Shown: piece by piece, positions 43,228-52,089 of the stretch
Layout of the letters: each line of letters starts with the position of its first letter
Numbering within the stretch: position 1 is the stretch's first letter
Assembly (NCBI GenBank): GCA_913009755.1
Contig: CAJVWU010000006.1
Coordinates: 20,923-84,922 of the forward strand
Direction: 5' to 3'
Origin: an uncultured Bacteroidia bacterium
GTDB lineage: Bacteria > Bacteroidota > Bacteroidia > Bacteroidales > F082
Length of the DNA stretch: 64,000 nucleotides
Notes under the pieces: model-generated
Told to the model about the DNA's origin: nothing
Databases searched by the model: none
Seen by the model: only the letters and a program-made list of their open reading frames with translations
Translations under genes and position numbers: made by a program

Positions 43228-44088
43228 ATGAAAATGAAAATAGGACTGGCACTGGGCGGCGGGGGAGCCCGCGGACTGGCACACATCGGGGTGCTGAGGG
43301 TACTTGAAAAAAACAACATCCCCATTTATCAGATCAGCGGAACCAGCATTGGCGCCATAGTCGGCGGGCTGTATGCTAAATACAGGGATATTGACAAAGT
43401 AGAAGCCTATCTTTATCATCTGGTTGAAAGCCCTGTTTTTAAAAACCTGAATCTTGACTCATTTGACCCGGAAACAGAAGAGTCAGGTTATTGGAAAGAA
43501 GTCATCAACAGTGCCCAGCGAAATCTCTCCTTTTTACGGATGTGGAGATATCCTTCGGCCATCAACAATTCAATAGTCAACGGGATATTTAAAAAATATC
43601 CTGACGACCCTATTGAAGCGTTGCCCATAAAATTTGCCGCGGTTGCCACCGATCTTATTTCAGGGCGCGAAATAGTAATCGTTGAAGGCAGCCTGAAACA
43701 GGCTGTCATTGCCAGTTCCTCCATTCCGGGGTTATTTCCACCCGTGGAAAAATCAAATGCAAAACTGGTTGACGGGGGCATTTCCGATCTGGTTCCCGTT
43801 TATGTTACCCGGGGTCAGGGTTCCGAATATGTTATTGCCGTTGACGTTACAAAAAGCCTTGAGGATATCGAACCCTTAACCAACGGCCTGAGTATTATTG
43901 ACCGTTCGCAGACCATCCTTGCCTTTCAACTGGCACGCGAACGCCTTGCCGGTGCCGACCTGGTGATCAGGCCTTCTTCCATCCGGTTTTCATGGGCGTC
44001 CGTCAGGTATATGCCCGAAATCATCAAATCGGGTGAGATCGCTGCAAAGGCATTCCTTCCGAAATTGCTGGAAATGGTGGGGAAATAA
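43228..44088 (+). CDS. Patatin-like phospholipase (RssA-like)
   Basis: A 286-residue patatin-fold lipid hydrolase. The oxyanion-hole motif is GGGGARGLAHIGVL (10-23), the nucleophile S40 lies in GTSIGAIVGG, and the catalytic aspartate D182 in VDGGISD, so the Ser-Asp dyad is complete. No signal peptide, so it probably acts at the cytoplasmic face of the membrane. The start could also be 43234 (MKIGLAL). It is a single gene on the plus strand, convergent with the YqeY gene. Substrate is not predictable. Confidence 0.9.
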   Translation: MKMKIGLALGGGGARGLAHIGVLRVLEKNNIPIYQISGTSIGAIVGGLYAKYRDIDKVEAYLYHLVESPVFKNLNLDSFDPETEESGYWKEVINSAQRNLSFLRMWRYPSAINNSIVNGIFKKYPDDPIEALPIKFAAVATDLISGREIVIVEGSLKQAVIASSSIPGLFPPVEKSNAKLVDGGISDLVPVYVTRGQGSEYVIAVDVTKSLEDIEPLTNGLSIIDRSQTILAFQLARERLAGADLVIRPSSIRFSWASVRYMPEIIKSGEIAAKAFLPKLLEMVGK

Positions 44089-44192
44089 TAAAAACTGTTG
44101 CTTTGTTGGATAGATGATCTATGCCGGAATGAGGTCAGGCGGGCATTTCTTCGGGAGAAGTTGAAAATCTGAAGAAAATGGTTTGTCAGAAA

Positions 44193-44645
44193 TCAGGAAA
44201 GCTTCCTCTTCACAATCCCCGAAATGGTTTTATTATCGGCCTTGCCTGCCAGTTGTTTGGTTACCATACCCATGACCCGGCCCATGTCTTTCATGTTGGA
44301 GGCGCCGGTTTCGGCAATAGCTTTTTCAACCAGGGCTTCAATTTCTTCTTCCGGCATTTGTCCGGGCAGGTATTTTTCGATAATGCCGGCCTGGTATTCT
44401 TCTTCTTCGGCCAGGTCAGGACGGTTTTGATCACGGTAAATGGAAGCGGCTTCCCTGCGTTGCTTCACCTGTTTTTGCAACAATTTCAATTCCACGCTTT
44501 CGGGTATCTCACCCCCGCTTACGTCTTTTCCGGTTTTTTCGATCAGGAGTGCTGCTTTTATGGCACGCAAAGCTTCCAGCTTGCGTTTATCCCTGGCCCG
44601 CATGGCCTGCTTAAGGTCTTCGTTGATTTTTATTTCGAGGTTCAT
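44193..44645 (-). CDS. YqeY family protein (GatB/YqeY domain)
   Basis: A 150-residue helical protein. Family positions are INEDLKQAMRARDKRKLEALRAIKAAL at the N-terminus, KQRREAASIYRDQNRPDLAEEEE in the middle and VMGMVTKQLAGKADNKTI near the end. The family resembles the tRNA-binding tail domain of GatB and may assist amidotransfer or tRNA handling, but no activity is proven. It lies 58 bases after ftsZ on the same strand, the standard place for this gene in Bacteroidota, so it is probably the last gene of the division cluster transcript. Confidence 0.92.
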   Translation of the reverse strand: MNLEIKINEDLKQAMRARDKRKLEALRAIKAALLIEKTGKDVSGGEIPESVELKLLQKQVKQRREAASIYRDQNRPDLAEEEEYQAGIIEKYLPGQMPEEEIEALVEKAIAETGASNMKDMGRVMGMVTKQLAGKADNKTISGIVKRKLS

Positions 44646-44703
44646 TTTTCTGGATTCTGGATAATTTGTTGAATTCTAATTTCTAAATTCAGAATTCTAC
44701 TTT

Positions 44704-46296
44704 TCAATCCACGTTATCATGTAAATATGAATTGTCGGATTTGATAAGCGGGTTGTTTTTGCTGTCTTCGCCAAGCACATACCGTGATACGGTGGAATCG
44801 GAAGAGGGCGTTGGTTCTTCAATATTTACTTTTTTTCGCATATACGCCGGTTCTTTCTCAAGTTCTTCCACATTTTCGGGACGGATCATACTCAGGCGTT
44901 TCAGCATCTCGCTGCGTTCAGCCGAGTTTTTTTCCATCAGATTTTCTTCTTCATTTTTTGAAACAAATTTTTTCAGTTCATCTTTGGCCTTATCCATGTT
45001 GTGCGATGAAACCGTATGGCCGATGGCCAGGTTACGATTCCCGGAATAATCAAATAAGGAAGAGGTTTCCTTTTTTTCAGGTTCTCCGAAAGTTCTTACT
45101 TCCGGCTTTTCCTCCCTTCCATGGAACAAATTATTGTCATCCGGGTCATCGGATACCGGAGTGTGGGTATCCGATTCGTTTTTGTTAATGACCTTAAATT
45201 CGAATGGTTCTTCTTCTTTTTTAACTTCACGAATTTTATTCACGGGTTGATGGTCAACATCTTTTTCCTGTTTTTTATCTTTCTTATCCCCTCCTATACG
45301 ACCAACTTCAATTTTTTTGGTTTTCAAATTACGTTTTTTATCAAAGCCCGTGGCAATGATGGTAATACTGAGCTGTTTCCCGAGGTTTTCATCTTTGCCA
45401 TTGCCCCAAATGACATCGGTTTCAAAATCGCCGCCACATTCGGATTGTACATAGTCGGTGATCTCGGTAATTTCATCCATCCTGATCTCTTCTTCCCCTG
45501 TCATGATATAAAGCAGGATATTCCTTGCCCCTTTGATGCTGTTGTCATTCAGCAGCGGTGAATTCATGGCATCATCAATTGCTTTATGTGCCCTGCCTTC
45601 GCCTTCGGCCAAAGCCGAACCCATAATGGCTTTCCCGCTTTTTTCGATCACGGTTTTCACATCTTCAAAATCAATATTTACATAGCCGGGGACCGTGATC
45701 AGCTCGGCAATGCCTTTTGCCGCCGAAGTCAATACATCATCGGCATGGGCAAACGCTTCCGACAGCCCCACATCGCCGTATAATTCCCTGAGCTTATCGT
45801 TGCAGATTACCAGCAAAGTATCCACATAATCCTTAAACTCATCTATCCCTTTTTTAGCTTGTTCCATTCTCCGGCGCCCTTCAAACGAAAAAGGGAGGGT
45901 AACAATACCCACTGTCAGGATACCCAGTTCCCGGGCTGCCTGTGCAATGATGGGAGCTGCCCCCGTTCCGGTACCTCCACCCATGCCTGCCGTAATAAAC
46001 AACATCTGGGTATTTTCTTTCAATACTTCTTTGATGGTTTCGATGGACATTTCCGCCGCTTCTTTTCCAACTTCAGGTTTGTTGCCTGCTCCCAGCACAC
46101 GTTCACCAAGCACAATTTTTATGGGGACCGGACTTTGGTCAAGTGCCTGTACATCGGTATTGCATATCACAAATTCAACACCCTGGATTCCCTGTTTAAA
46201 CATGTTATTCACAGCATTGCTGCCTCCTCCGCCCACGCCAAGGACTTTGATATAAGCGGGCATTTGTTTGGGTTCAAAAGTTATCATATTGGTCAT
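44704..46296 (-). CDS. ftsZ: Cell division protein FtsZ
   Basis: The tubulin-like GTPase that forms the Z ring. The start at 46296 (MTNMITFEPK) is preferred to 46329, which adds 11 unusual residues. The GTPase domain has VLGVGGGGSNAVNNMF, the tubulin signature GGGTGTGAAP about residue 108 and NIDFEDVKTVI. After about residue 320 comes a 200-residue acidic, disordered linker, much longer than in E. coli. The C-terminal tip SYLHDNVD is the Bacteroidota form of the peptide that binds FtsA. It is the last division gene in the cluster. Confidence 0.97.
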   Translation of the reverse strand: MTNMITFEPKQMPAYIKVLGVGGGGSNAVNNMFKQGIQGVEFVICNTDVQALDQSPVPIKIVLGERVLGAGNKPEVGKEAAEMSIETIKEVLKENTQMLFITAGMGGGTGTGAAPIIAQAARELGILTVGIVTLPFSFEGRRRMEQAKKGIDEFKDYVDTLLVICNDKLRELYGDVGLSEAFAHADDVLTSAAKGIAELITVPGYVNIDFEDVKTVIEKSGKAIMGSALAEGEGRAHKAIDDAMNSPLLNDNSIKGARNILLYIMTGEEEIRMDEITEITDYVQSECGGDFETDVIWGNGKDENLGKQLSITIIATGFDKKRNLKTKKIEVGRIGGDKKDKKQEKDVDHQPVNKIREVKKEEEPFEFKVINKNESDTHTPVSDDPDDNNLFHGREEKPEVRTFGEPEKKETSSLFDYSGNRNLAIGHTVSSHNMDKAKDELKKFVSKNEEENLMEKNSAERSEMLKRLSMIRPENVEELEKEPAYMRKKVNIEEPTPSSDSTVSRYVLGEDSKNNPLIKSDNSYLHDNVD

Positions 46297-46382
46297 ATTG
46301 ATTTTTTTAAAAATATGGTTTTTATTCAATATTCATTCTGTCAGTAGTTTACTTATTTTCAACAATCAATAGTTAATACCTG

Positions 46383-47702
46383 TCAACCGTCGGTATCACT
46401 TTGAAACCATTCCTGTAAGCGTTCGAGAAATATATTTGGGACCCGTTTTCCTTCTTTTTTCTCTCTGGTTTTTTTTGTCATACGTTTTTTTCCACCCTCT
46501 TCCTCTTCCGTAAACAGCATATTCTCACTCTCGGCACGCCTGATCCCTTCGATAACCAGCCCGACACCGGTGGCATACATGGGGCTTGCCACTTCATCGG
46601 GCACATCGGGTGCAAGATGTTCATTGGGATATCCGATACGGGTATCTTTGCCGGTAATAAATGCAGCAAGCTGGTCAATATGTTTCAGTTCTGCTCCGCC
46701 GCCGGTGAGGACAATGCCACCGATCAGCTTCTTTTCAAACCCGGAATTCCTGATCTCAAAATAAACCTGTTCGATAATTTCATCCATGCGGGCCTGAATG
46801 ATGCCGGCCAGGTTTTTCAGTGTGATCTCTTTATGCGGCCTTCCCCTAAGACCTGGAATAGCGACTACTTCGTCCTCACGGTTTTCTCTGGCCAGCGCCG
46901 AACCGAATTTCACTTTCAGTTCTTCCGCATGCCTTTTGATGATAGAGCATCCTTCTTTCACATCTTCCGTAACCACATCGCCACCAAAAGGGATAACAGC
47001 CGTATGGCGGATGATATGATCCTGAAAAATGGCAATGTCGGTAGTGCCTCCACCGATGTCAACCAATGCCACACCCGCTTCTTTTTCTTCGTCGCTGAGC
47101 ACCGCCTCTGCCGATGCAATAGGCTCCAGTATCAGGTCGCGCATTTCAAGCTCGGCTTTTTTAATACATTTCAGGATATTTTTGGCTGCGGCTGTTTGTC
47201 CGATGATGATATGAAAATTGGCCTCAAGGGTATGTCCGAGCATCCCGACCGGCTGACGGATACCGGATTCACCGTCAATGATGTACTCCTGGGGGATTAC
47301 GTCTATGATCTCTTCCCCGGGGGCCATACTCAGCCCGTACATGTTTTTGGTAAACTGTTCTATTTCTTCTGCCGTAATCTCCTTGTCGGAATCCTTGCGA
47401 ATGATGTTGCCCCGGTGCTGGTAGCTCTTAATATGCTGTCCTGCAATACCCACATGGACCACATTGATCTCAACTTTCGACTTTCGCTCTGCAATTTCGA
47501 CAGCCCGCCTTATTGATTTTACCGTATCTTCAATGTTGGCGACCACTCCACGTTTTACACCGACCGACTCGGTTCTGCCAAGCCCCAGTATTTCAATCTT
47601 ATCGTATTCATTTCTACGGCCCACGATGCAAGCGATCTTTGTCGTCCCGATATCAAGCCCGACAATGATCTCACTTCCTTTAGTGTTTATTTCTTCTCGC
47701 AT
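46383..47702 (-). CDS. ftsA: Cell division protein FtsA
   Basis: A 439-residue actin-like protein that ties FtsZ to the membrane. It shows the phosphate-1 loop VGLDIGTTKIACIVG, the SHS2-inserted 1C domain (about 85-165), VALVDIGGGTTDIAIF as phosphate-2 loop and GIVLTGGGAELKHI as adenosine motif. The C-terminus has a basic stretch (KKTREKKEGKR) and then VPNIFLERLQEWFQ, an amphipathic membrane-targeting helix. It overlaps the end of ftsQ by 16 bases, so translation of the two is coupled. Confidence 0.96.
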   Translation of the reverse strand: MREEINTKGSEIIVGLDIGTTKIACIVGRRNEYDKIEILGLGRTESVGVKRGVVANIEDTVKSIRRAVEIAERKSKVEINVVHVGIAGQHIKSYQHRGNIIRKDSDKEITAEEIEQFTKNMYGLSMAPGEEIIDVIPQEYIIDGESGIRQPVGMLGHTLEANFHIIIGQTAAAKNILKCIKKAELEMRDLILEPIASAEAVLSDEEKEAGVALVDIGGGTTDIAIFQDHIIRHTAVIPFGGDVVTEDVKEGCSIIKRHAEELKVKFGSALARENREDEVVAIPGLRGRPHKEITLKNLAGIIQARMDEIIEQVYFEIRNSGFEKKLIGGIVLTGGGAELKHIDQLAAFITGKDTRIGYPNEHLAPDVPDEVASPMYATGVGLVIEGIRRAESENMLFTEEEEGGKKRMTKKTREKKEGKRVPNIFLERLQEWFQSDTDG

Positions 47703-48460
47703 ACTACCTGGTTTTTATATTTAAGGTTAATGATTTCATATTTGTCCCACCCTTCATTGATGAGCGCTTTTTTATAAAACAGCTCAAGTTTTTTAAGCTT
47801 TTGCCCTGCCCTGTCCATTGTGCCCAACCTGATCAGGTGGTTTCCCAGTTCGGGGACAAGGTCAAACTCCCCCCGGCTGTTCACATACACCTGGCTGATC
47901 TGCGCATTCAGGAAATTGTTTTTCCCGATAAGTTGCGTCAGCCTGTACAAATCGGGCAATGGCGTTTTCCTGTAAACCGAATCAAAAACATCCGGATGCC
48001 CTTTTTGATAATGCACGTTAAAATAACCGTTGGCAATGAGAACCCGCGGCGAATAATGTTTGCTCAGCGGGATAATTTTTCCTTTGTTATCAATGTAAAA
48101 ACCGGTGTTGTTTTTGTTAAAAACCCTCAGTACCGGTGTTTTTTCTTTTACATTAACAACAAGCTCATTATCAATATTTACAAAAACATCCACCTCCTCT
48201 GTATAAGGATTGTTAAAGACCGATTGCTCAATTTTTCGCAAAGGTAAATCCTTAATCTTTACGTTTTGCAGACTGTCGGAAAGTATTACCGCCTGCCGGA
48301 TCATTGTCGTATCCAAAAAACCATCATAGGAAGGACGGCTGATATGGATTACCACATCCCTGACCGGTTGCCTGCCCTGCTCAAGGTAAATAAAGCCCAT
48401 CAGCCCCGCTACTGCAGCAGCAAACAGCACAAACAGTGTTGTATGAATGATCCTTTTCAT
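47687..48460 (-). CDS. ftsQ: Cell division protein FtsQ
   Basis: A 257-residue bitopic protein that links early and late divisome parts. A short cytoplasmic tail, one membrane helix (TLFVLFAAAVAGLMGFIYL, about 7-26), then a periplasmic part with POTRA-like and beta domains (RKIEQSVFNNPYTEEVDVFV; NVKEKTPVLRVFN; FYIDNKGKIIPLS). Sequence is weakly conserved in this family, and the position between murC and ftsA is a large part of the evidence. Its start overlaps murC by four bases. Confidence 0.88.
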   Translation of the reverse strand: MKRIIHTTLFVLFAAAVAGLMGFIYLEQGRQPVRDVVIHISRPSYDGFLDTTMIRQAVILSDSLQNVKIKDLPLRKIEQSVFNNPYTEEVDVFVNIDNELVVNVKEKTPVLRVFNKNNTGFYIDNKGKIIPLSKHYSPRVLIANGYFNVHYQKGHPDVFDSVYRKTPLPDLYRLTQLIGKNNFLNAQISQVYVNSRGEFDLVPELGNHLIRLGTMDRAGQKLKKLELFYKKALINEGWDKYEIINLKYKNQVVCEKK

Positions 48461-49812
48461 TTTTCTTTCAGCATTTTTTCAATTTGGGGCACCATCAGCC
48501 CGATATCACCGGCACCCATCGTGAGCAAAACTTCGGGAGTTTCTTTTTCAAGATAATTCACCAGTTCATCTTTCTTAACAATTTTTTTATTTGCATTGTT
48601 TATCTTATCAAAGATGAGGGATGAGTCCACGCCGAGAATGGGTTTTTCCCGCGCCGGATAAACAGGCAACAAAATAATTTCATCCAGTGGTTGCAGGGCA
48701 GCAGCAAATTCATCAGCCAGGTCACGCGTCCGGCTAAAAAGGTGCGGTTGAAATACTCCGGTAATTTTCCTTCCGGGAAAAATGGATTTTACAGCCCGGA
48801 TGGTTGCCCTGATCTCTTCCGGATGATGGGCATAATCATCAATAAATACCGTTTTCCCTGCCCTGATACGGAACTCAAACCGTCGTTCAACACCTCTGAA
48901 GGTTTCAAGGCCCTGTTTGACATCCTGTGGTTGTATGCCGCTTTCGAGGCTCACTGCCGCTGCTGCCAGTGCATTCTCAATATAGTGATAACCTGGGATG
49001 GCCATGCGGATATCCTTAATCACGGTTTCATCAAATACAAGGTCAAAAATAAAAGCCCCTTCATGCACCCTGATGTTTTCAGCCTTTACCCCGGCGTCTG
49101 TTGCTATTCCGTAACTGATTTTCTTTGACGGGATGCTTTCAAAGATTTTCAGGCTGCAATGATGGATCAACAGCCCGTCTTCTTTCAGTTTGCCGGCAAA
49201 ATCAAGGAAACTTTTTGTCATTTCCTTTTTGTTGTGATAAATGTCAAGATGATCGGCATCCATCGAAGAAATGACAGATACTTCAGGTTGTATCTCCAGG
49301 AAAGAACGGTCAAATTCATCGGCTTCCACCAACAGGTAATCAGCAGGCATATTGAGAATGACGTTGGAATGGTAGTTGTTCATAATACCGCCTACCAATG
49401 CCGTTATTTTCTTTCCCGCCGAATTGAAAATATGAGCTGTCATGGCGCTGATGCTTGTTTTTCCATGCGTCCCGGCTACCGCGATGGTAAATTGGTTTTG
49501 GGTAAGGCGCCCCAACATCCGGGCTCGTTTTATCAAAGGTATCCCCGATTGTTTAAAATATTTTAATTCACGATTGTCATCCGGTATGGCCGGGGTGTAA
49601 ACCACCAGGTCGGTATCGGGTGAAACTTTAGATATATCTTCCACATAATGAATCTTCATCCCTTCCTTTTCCAGTTGCTCCGTCAGGGGTGTTGGCGTAA
49701 GGTCATAACCCGATATTACCTTTCCCTGTTGCCTGAAATAGCGGGCCAGGGCACTCATACCGATGCCTCCGATACCGAGAAAATACAGGTTATTTACTTT
49801 TAACAAATTCAT
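48457..49812 (-). CDS. murC: UDP-N-acetylmuramate--L-alanine ligase
   Basis: Adds L-alanine to UDP-MurNAc, the first step of the stem peptide. The 451 residues show the Rossmann-like start YFLGIGGIGMSALARYF, the ATP loop VAGTHGKTSISAMTAH about residue 108, the VEADEFDRSFL segment and the C-terminal DDYAHHPEEIRATI. All three Mur-ligase domains are complete. It is directly behind murG (two bases) and overlaps ftsQ. Confidence 0.96.
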   Translation of the reverse strand: MNLLKVNNLYFLGIGGIGMSALARYFRQQGKVISGYDLTPTPLTEQLEKEGMKIHYVEDISKVSPDTDLVVYTPAIPDDNRELKYFKQSGIPLIKRARMLGRLTQNQFTIAVAGTHGKTSISAMTAHIFNSAGKKITALVGGIMNNYHSNVILNMPADYLLVEADEFDRSFLEIQPEVSVISSMDADHLDIYHNKKEMTKSFLDFAGKLKEDGLLIHHCSLKIFESIPSKKISYGIATDAGVKAENIRVHEGAFIFDLVFDETVIKDIRMAIPGYHYIENALAAAAVSLESGIQPQDVKQGLETFRGVERRFEFRIRAGKTVFIDDYAHHPEEIRATIRAVKSIFPGRKITGVFQPHLFSRTRDLADEFAAALQPLDEIILLPVYPAREKPILGVDSSLIFDKINNANKKIVKKDELVNYLEKETPEVLLTMGAGDIGLMVPQIEKMLKEK

Positions 49813-49814
49813 TA

Positions 49815-50924
49815 CTATACAATCAGTTTTAACACTTCATCCACAATTTTTCCGGTTGCACCGGGATGGGCAAAACGTTTCATGTTCTGCATCATGATCA
49901 GCCGTTCCTGACGGCTTTTCATCATTCCGGTTATCCGTTCCGGGAGTTTTTCTTCCAGTTCATTTTCTTTTACCATCAAAGCGGCATGGCCTTTCACCAG
50001 TGTCATGGCATTTTTTGTCTGATGATCTTCGGCAGCGCCGGGCAACGGGACAAATATTGCCGGTTTGCCCACAACACATATCTCGGCAATGGCTATAGCG
50101 CCCGCCCGCGAGATGACCAGGTCGGCAGCAGCGTAAGCCATATCCATGCGCGTAATAAAATCAACCACTTTAACACGGCTGCCATCCGTGCAGTTTTCAA
50201 CGGCCTGAACAACCAGTTCAAAAGAATATTTACCCGTTTGCCATATCAGTTGGATATTTTCCTGCAGCAACTGATCAAGCATTCCGGCCAGGGCTTTATT
50301 CACACGGTACGCCCCCTGGCTGCCACCAATAATAAGCAGGGCCGGAATGTCTTCCTGCAAACCAAAAAAGCCGAGTGCTTTCTTTTTGTCCGGCCTGCTC
50401 TGAATGATTTCCCGCCGTACAGGGCTCCCGGTAACAACAATCCGCGATTCCGGAAAAAAACGTTCCATTCCCTTGTAGCCGACACATATAGTATTTACCG
50501 ACTTGCCCAGGAGTTTGTTGGTAACCCCGGGATAGGAATTCTGTTCCAGTATCAATGTGGGGATTTTTTTTCTTGAAGCCATGTAAAGCAAGGGGCCGCT
50601 GGCATATCCGCCGGTACCTATGGCCACATGAGGCTTAAATTTATTAATGATGCCTGAGGACTTCGTAAGGCTCCCGATAAGCTTAAACGGAAAACTCAGA
50701 TTGGAAACATCAAGTTTTCGCTGAAAACCACTGATGCGCAACCCGGTGATGGGATAACCCGCCTGTGGCACCTTTTCCATTTCCATTTTCCCCAGCGCCC
50801 CTACAAAAAGAATGTTCACCTTTTCCTGCAGGCGCGCTTTCAGTTCATTGGCAATGGCTATTGCCGGAAAGATGTGTCCACCCGTTCCGCCACCACTGAT
50901 CAGTATGTTAACTTTTTCAGGCAT
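49815..50924 (-). CDS. murG: Lipid II synthase MurG (GlcNAc transferase)
   Basis: Transfers GlcNAc onto lipid I at the inner face of the membrane. The 369-residue GT-B enzyme has the N-terminal glycine-rich loop SGGGTGGHIFPAIAIAN, VAIGTGGYASGPLLY, and LIIGGSQGAYRVNKAL opening the C-terminal domain; the UDP-GlcNAc site includes VISRAGAIAIAEICVVGKP. It overlaps the end of ftsW by eight bases, a tight coupling with the putative lipid II polymerase. Confidence 0.96.
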   Translation of the reverse strand: MPEKVNILISGGGTGGHIFPAIAIANELKARLQEKVNILFVGALGKMEMEKVPQAGYPITGLRISGFQRKLDVSNLSFPFKLIGSLTKSSGIINKFKPHVAIGTGGYASGPLLYMASRKKIPTLILEQNSYPGVTNKLLGKSVNTICVGYKGMERFFPESRIVVTGSPVRREIIQSRPDKKKALGFFGLQEDIPALLIIGGSQGAYRVNKALAGMLDQLLQENIQLIWQTGKYSFELVVQAVENCTDGSRVKVVDFITRMDMAYAAADLVISRAGAIAIAEICVVGKPAIFVPLPGAAEDHQTKNAMTLVKGHAALMVKENELEEKLPERITGMMKSRQERLIMMQNMKRFAHPGATGKIVDEVLKLIV

Positions 50925-52086
50925 TGGCTATATCTATGGCTTGAGTTACCTGTTCTTTATTTTGTTCATCCACTTCTTTACTCACACTGAGAATGATGCC
51001 GATGGCCAGGCTGGTGAACCAGATGGAAGTTCCCCCCATGCTGACCAGCGGCAACGGTTGACCTGTTACGGGCAACAGGTTGACCGCCACCCCCATATTG
51101 ATCATAGCCTGCAAAACCAGGCTGAAGGCAACGCCGAAAGTCAGGAAAGCCCCGAAGGTCCCCGGTGCCTGCGTAACGATCCGGACTGCCCTGAAAAACA
51201 AGATCATATAAAGCAGCACCACAAAAGCGCCCCCAATTACTCCGTATTCTTCCACAATAATGGCAAAAATAAAATCGGAATAAGGATGGGGAAGAAAGTT
51301 TCGTTGTGTACTGTTCCCCGGCATCTTGCCAAAGACACCACCCGTCGCAATGGCAATTTTGGCTTGTTCGGTCTGGTAATTTGTTTCGTGTTCCCTATTG
51401 GCAAAACCCTCTACCCGGCTTTTCCAGGTAGAAAGGCGCCCCTGTTTTTCGGAAGGCATCAAAGCCAGAACCCCCAGCACCAGCAACATGCCGGCCAAAC
51501 CAATACCAATCATACTCAGGATATATTTCATTTTTACGCGGCCTATGAAAATCAAAACCAGGCAGGTTGTAAACAACAAGGCTGCCGTTGAAAAATTTTC
51601 TGGAAGTATCAGTCCGGTAACGATCAGGACAGGAAGCATCAACGAATAAAAAGCCGATTTGAAATCGTTGATCTCTCCCTGTTTTTTCGAGAGTATCCGG
51701 GCCAGATAGATGATGAGCGTGATCTTGGCCAGGTCGGAAGTCTGGAAAGTCAGGTTAAAAGGCAACTGAAGTACTCGTCTGGCTTCGTTCAGGTTGAGGC
51801 CAAACAACAGGGTAACGGCAAGCAGTGGAACGGCAATGTAAAGCGCAACCTGAAATATGCGGGAATAGTAAGTGTATTTAACGAGATGGGCAAAATACAT
51901 CAGCAACAGGCCCAGCATAAGAATGATGGTATGCTTCAACATATAATATTCGGTGTTGCCGCCATGATAGCGATAAGCCAGCGTTCCCGTCGAACTGTAA
52001 ACAGCGAGAAACGACAGCAACGACAGCAGGATCACAACAGCCCAGATTACTTTATCCCCTTTTATCCTGTTTAAAAAACTATTCAT
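50917..52086 (-). CDS. ftsW: Septal peptidoglycan polymerase FtsW
   Basis: A 389-residue SEDS-family protein with about ten membrane helices. Landmarks are SSTGTLAYRYHGG in the first loop, NEARRVLQLPFNLTFQTSDLAK (the conserved R-xW-like and SDL region), LPHPYSDFIFAIIVEEYG and LPVTGQPLPLVSMGGTS near the end, the last two typical of FtsW/RodA. It works with the septal transpeptidase encoded two kilobases upstream. Family and position make FtsW rather than RodA. Confidence 0.94.
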   Translation of the reverse strand: MNSFLNRIKGDKVIWAVVILLSLLSFLAVYSSTGTLAYRYHGGNTEYYMLKHTIILMLGLLLMYFAHLVKYTYYSRIFQVALYIAVPLLAVTLLFGLNLNEARRVLQLPFNLTFQTSDLAKITLIIYLARILSKKQGEINDFKSAFYSLMLPVLIVTGLILPENFSTAALLFTTCLVLIFIGRVKMKYILSMIGIGLAGMLLVLGVLALMPSEKQGRLSTWKSRVEGFANREHETNYQTEQAKIAIATGGVFGKMPGNSTQRNFLPHPYSDFIFAIIVEEYGVIGGAFVVLLYMILFFRAVRIVTQAPGTFGAFLTFGVAFSLVLQAMINMGVAVNLLPVTGQPLPLVSMGGTSIWFTSLAIGIILSVSKEVDEQNKEQVTQAIDIANA

Positions 52087-52089
52087 AAT

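Noticed and set aside
46617..47516. 299-codon plus-strand frame opposite ftsA
   Set aside because: Long by chance because of the codon pattern of ftsA; no family features.
49866..50576. 236-codon plus-strand frame opposite murG
   Set aside because: Antisense shadow; composition His/Phe-rich and no start context.
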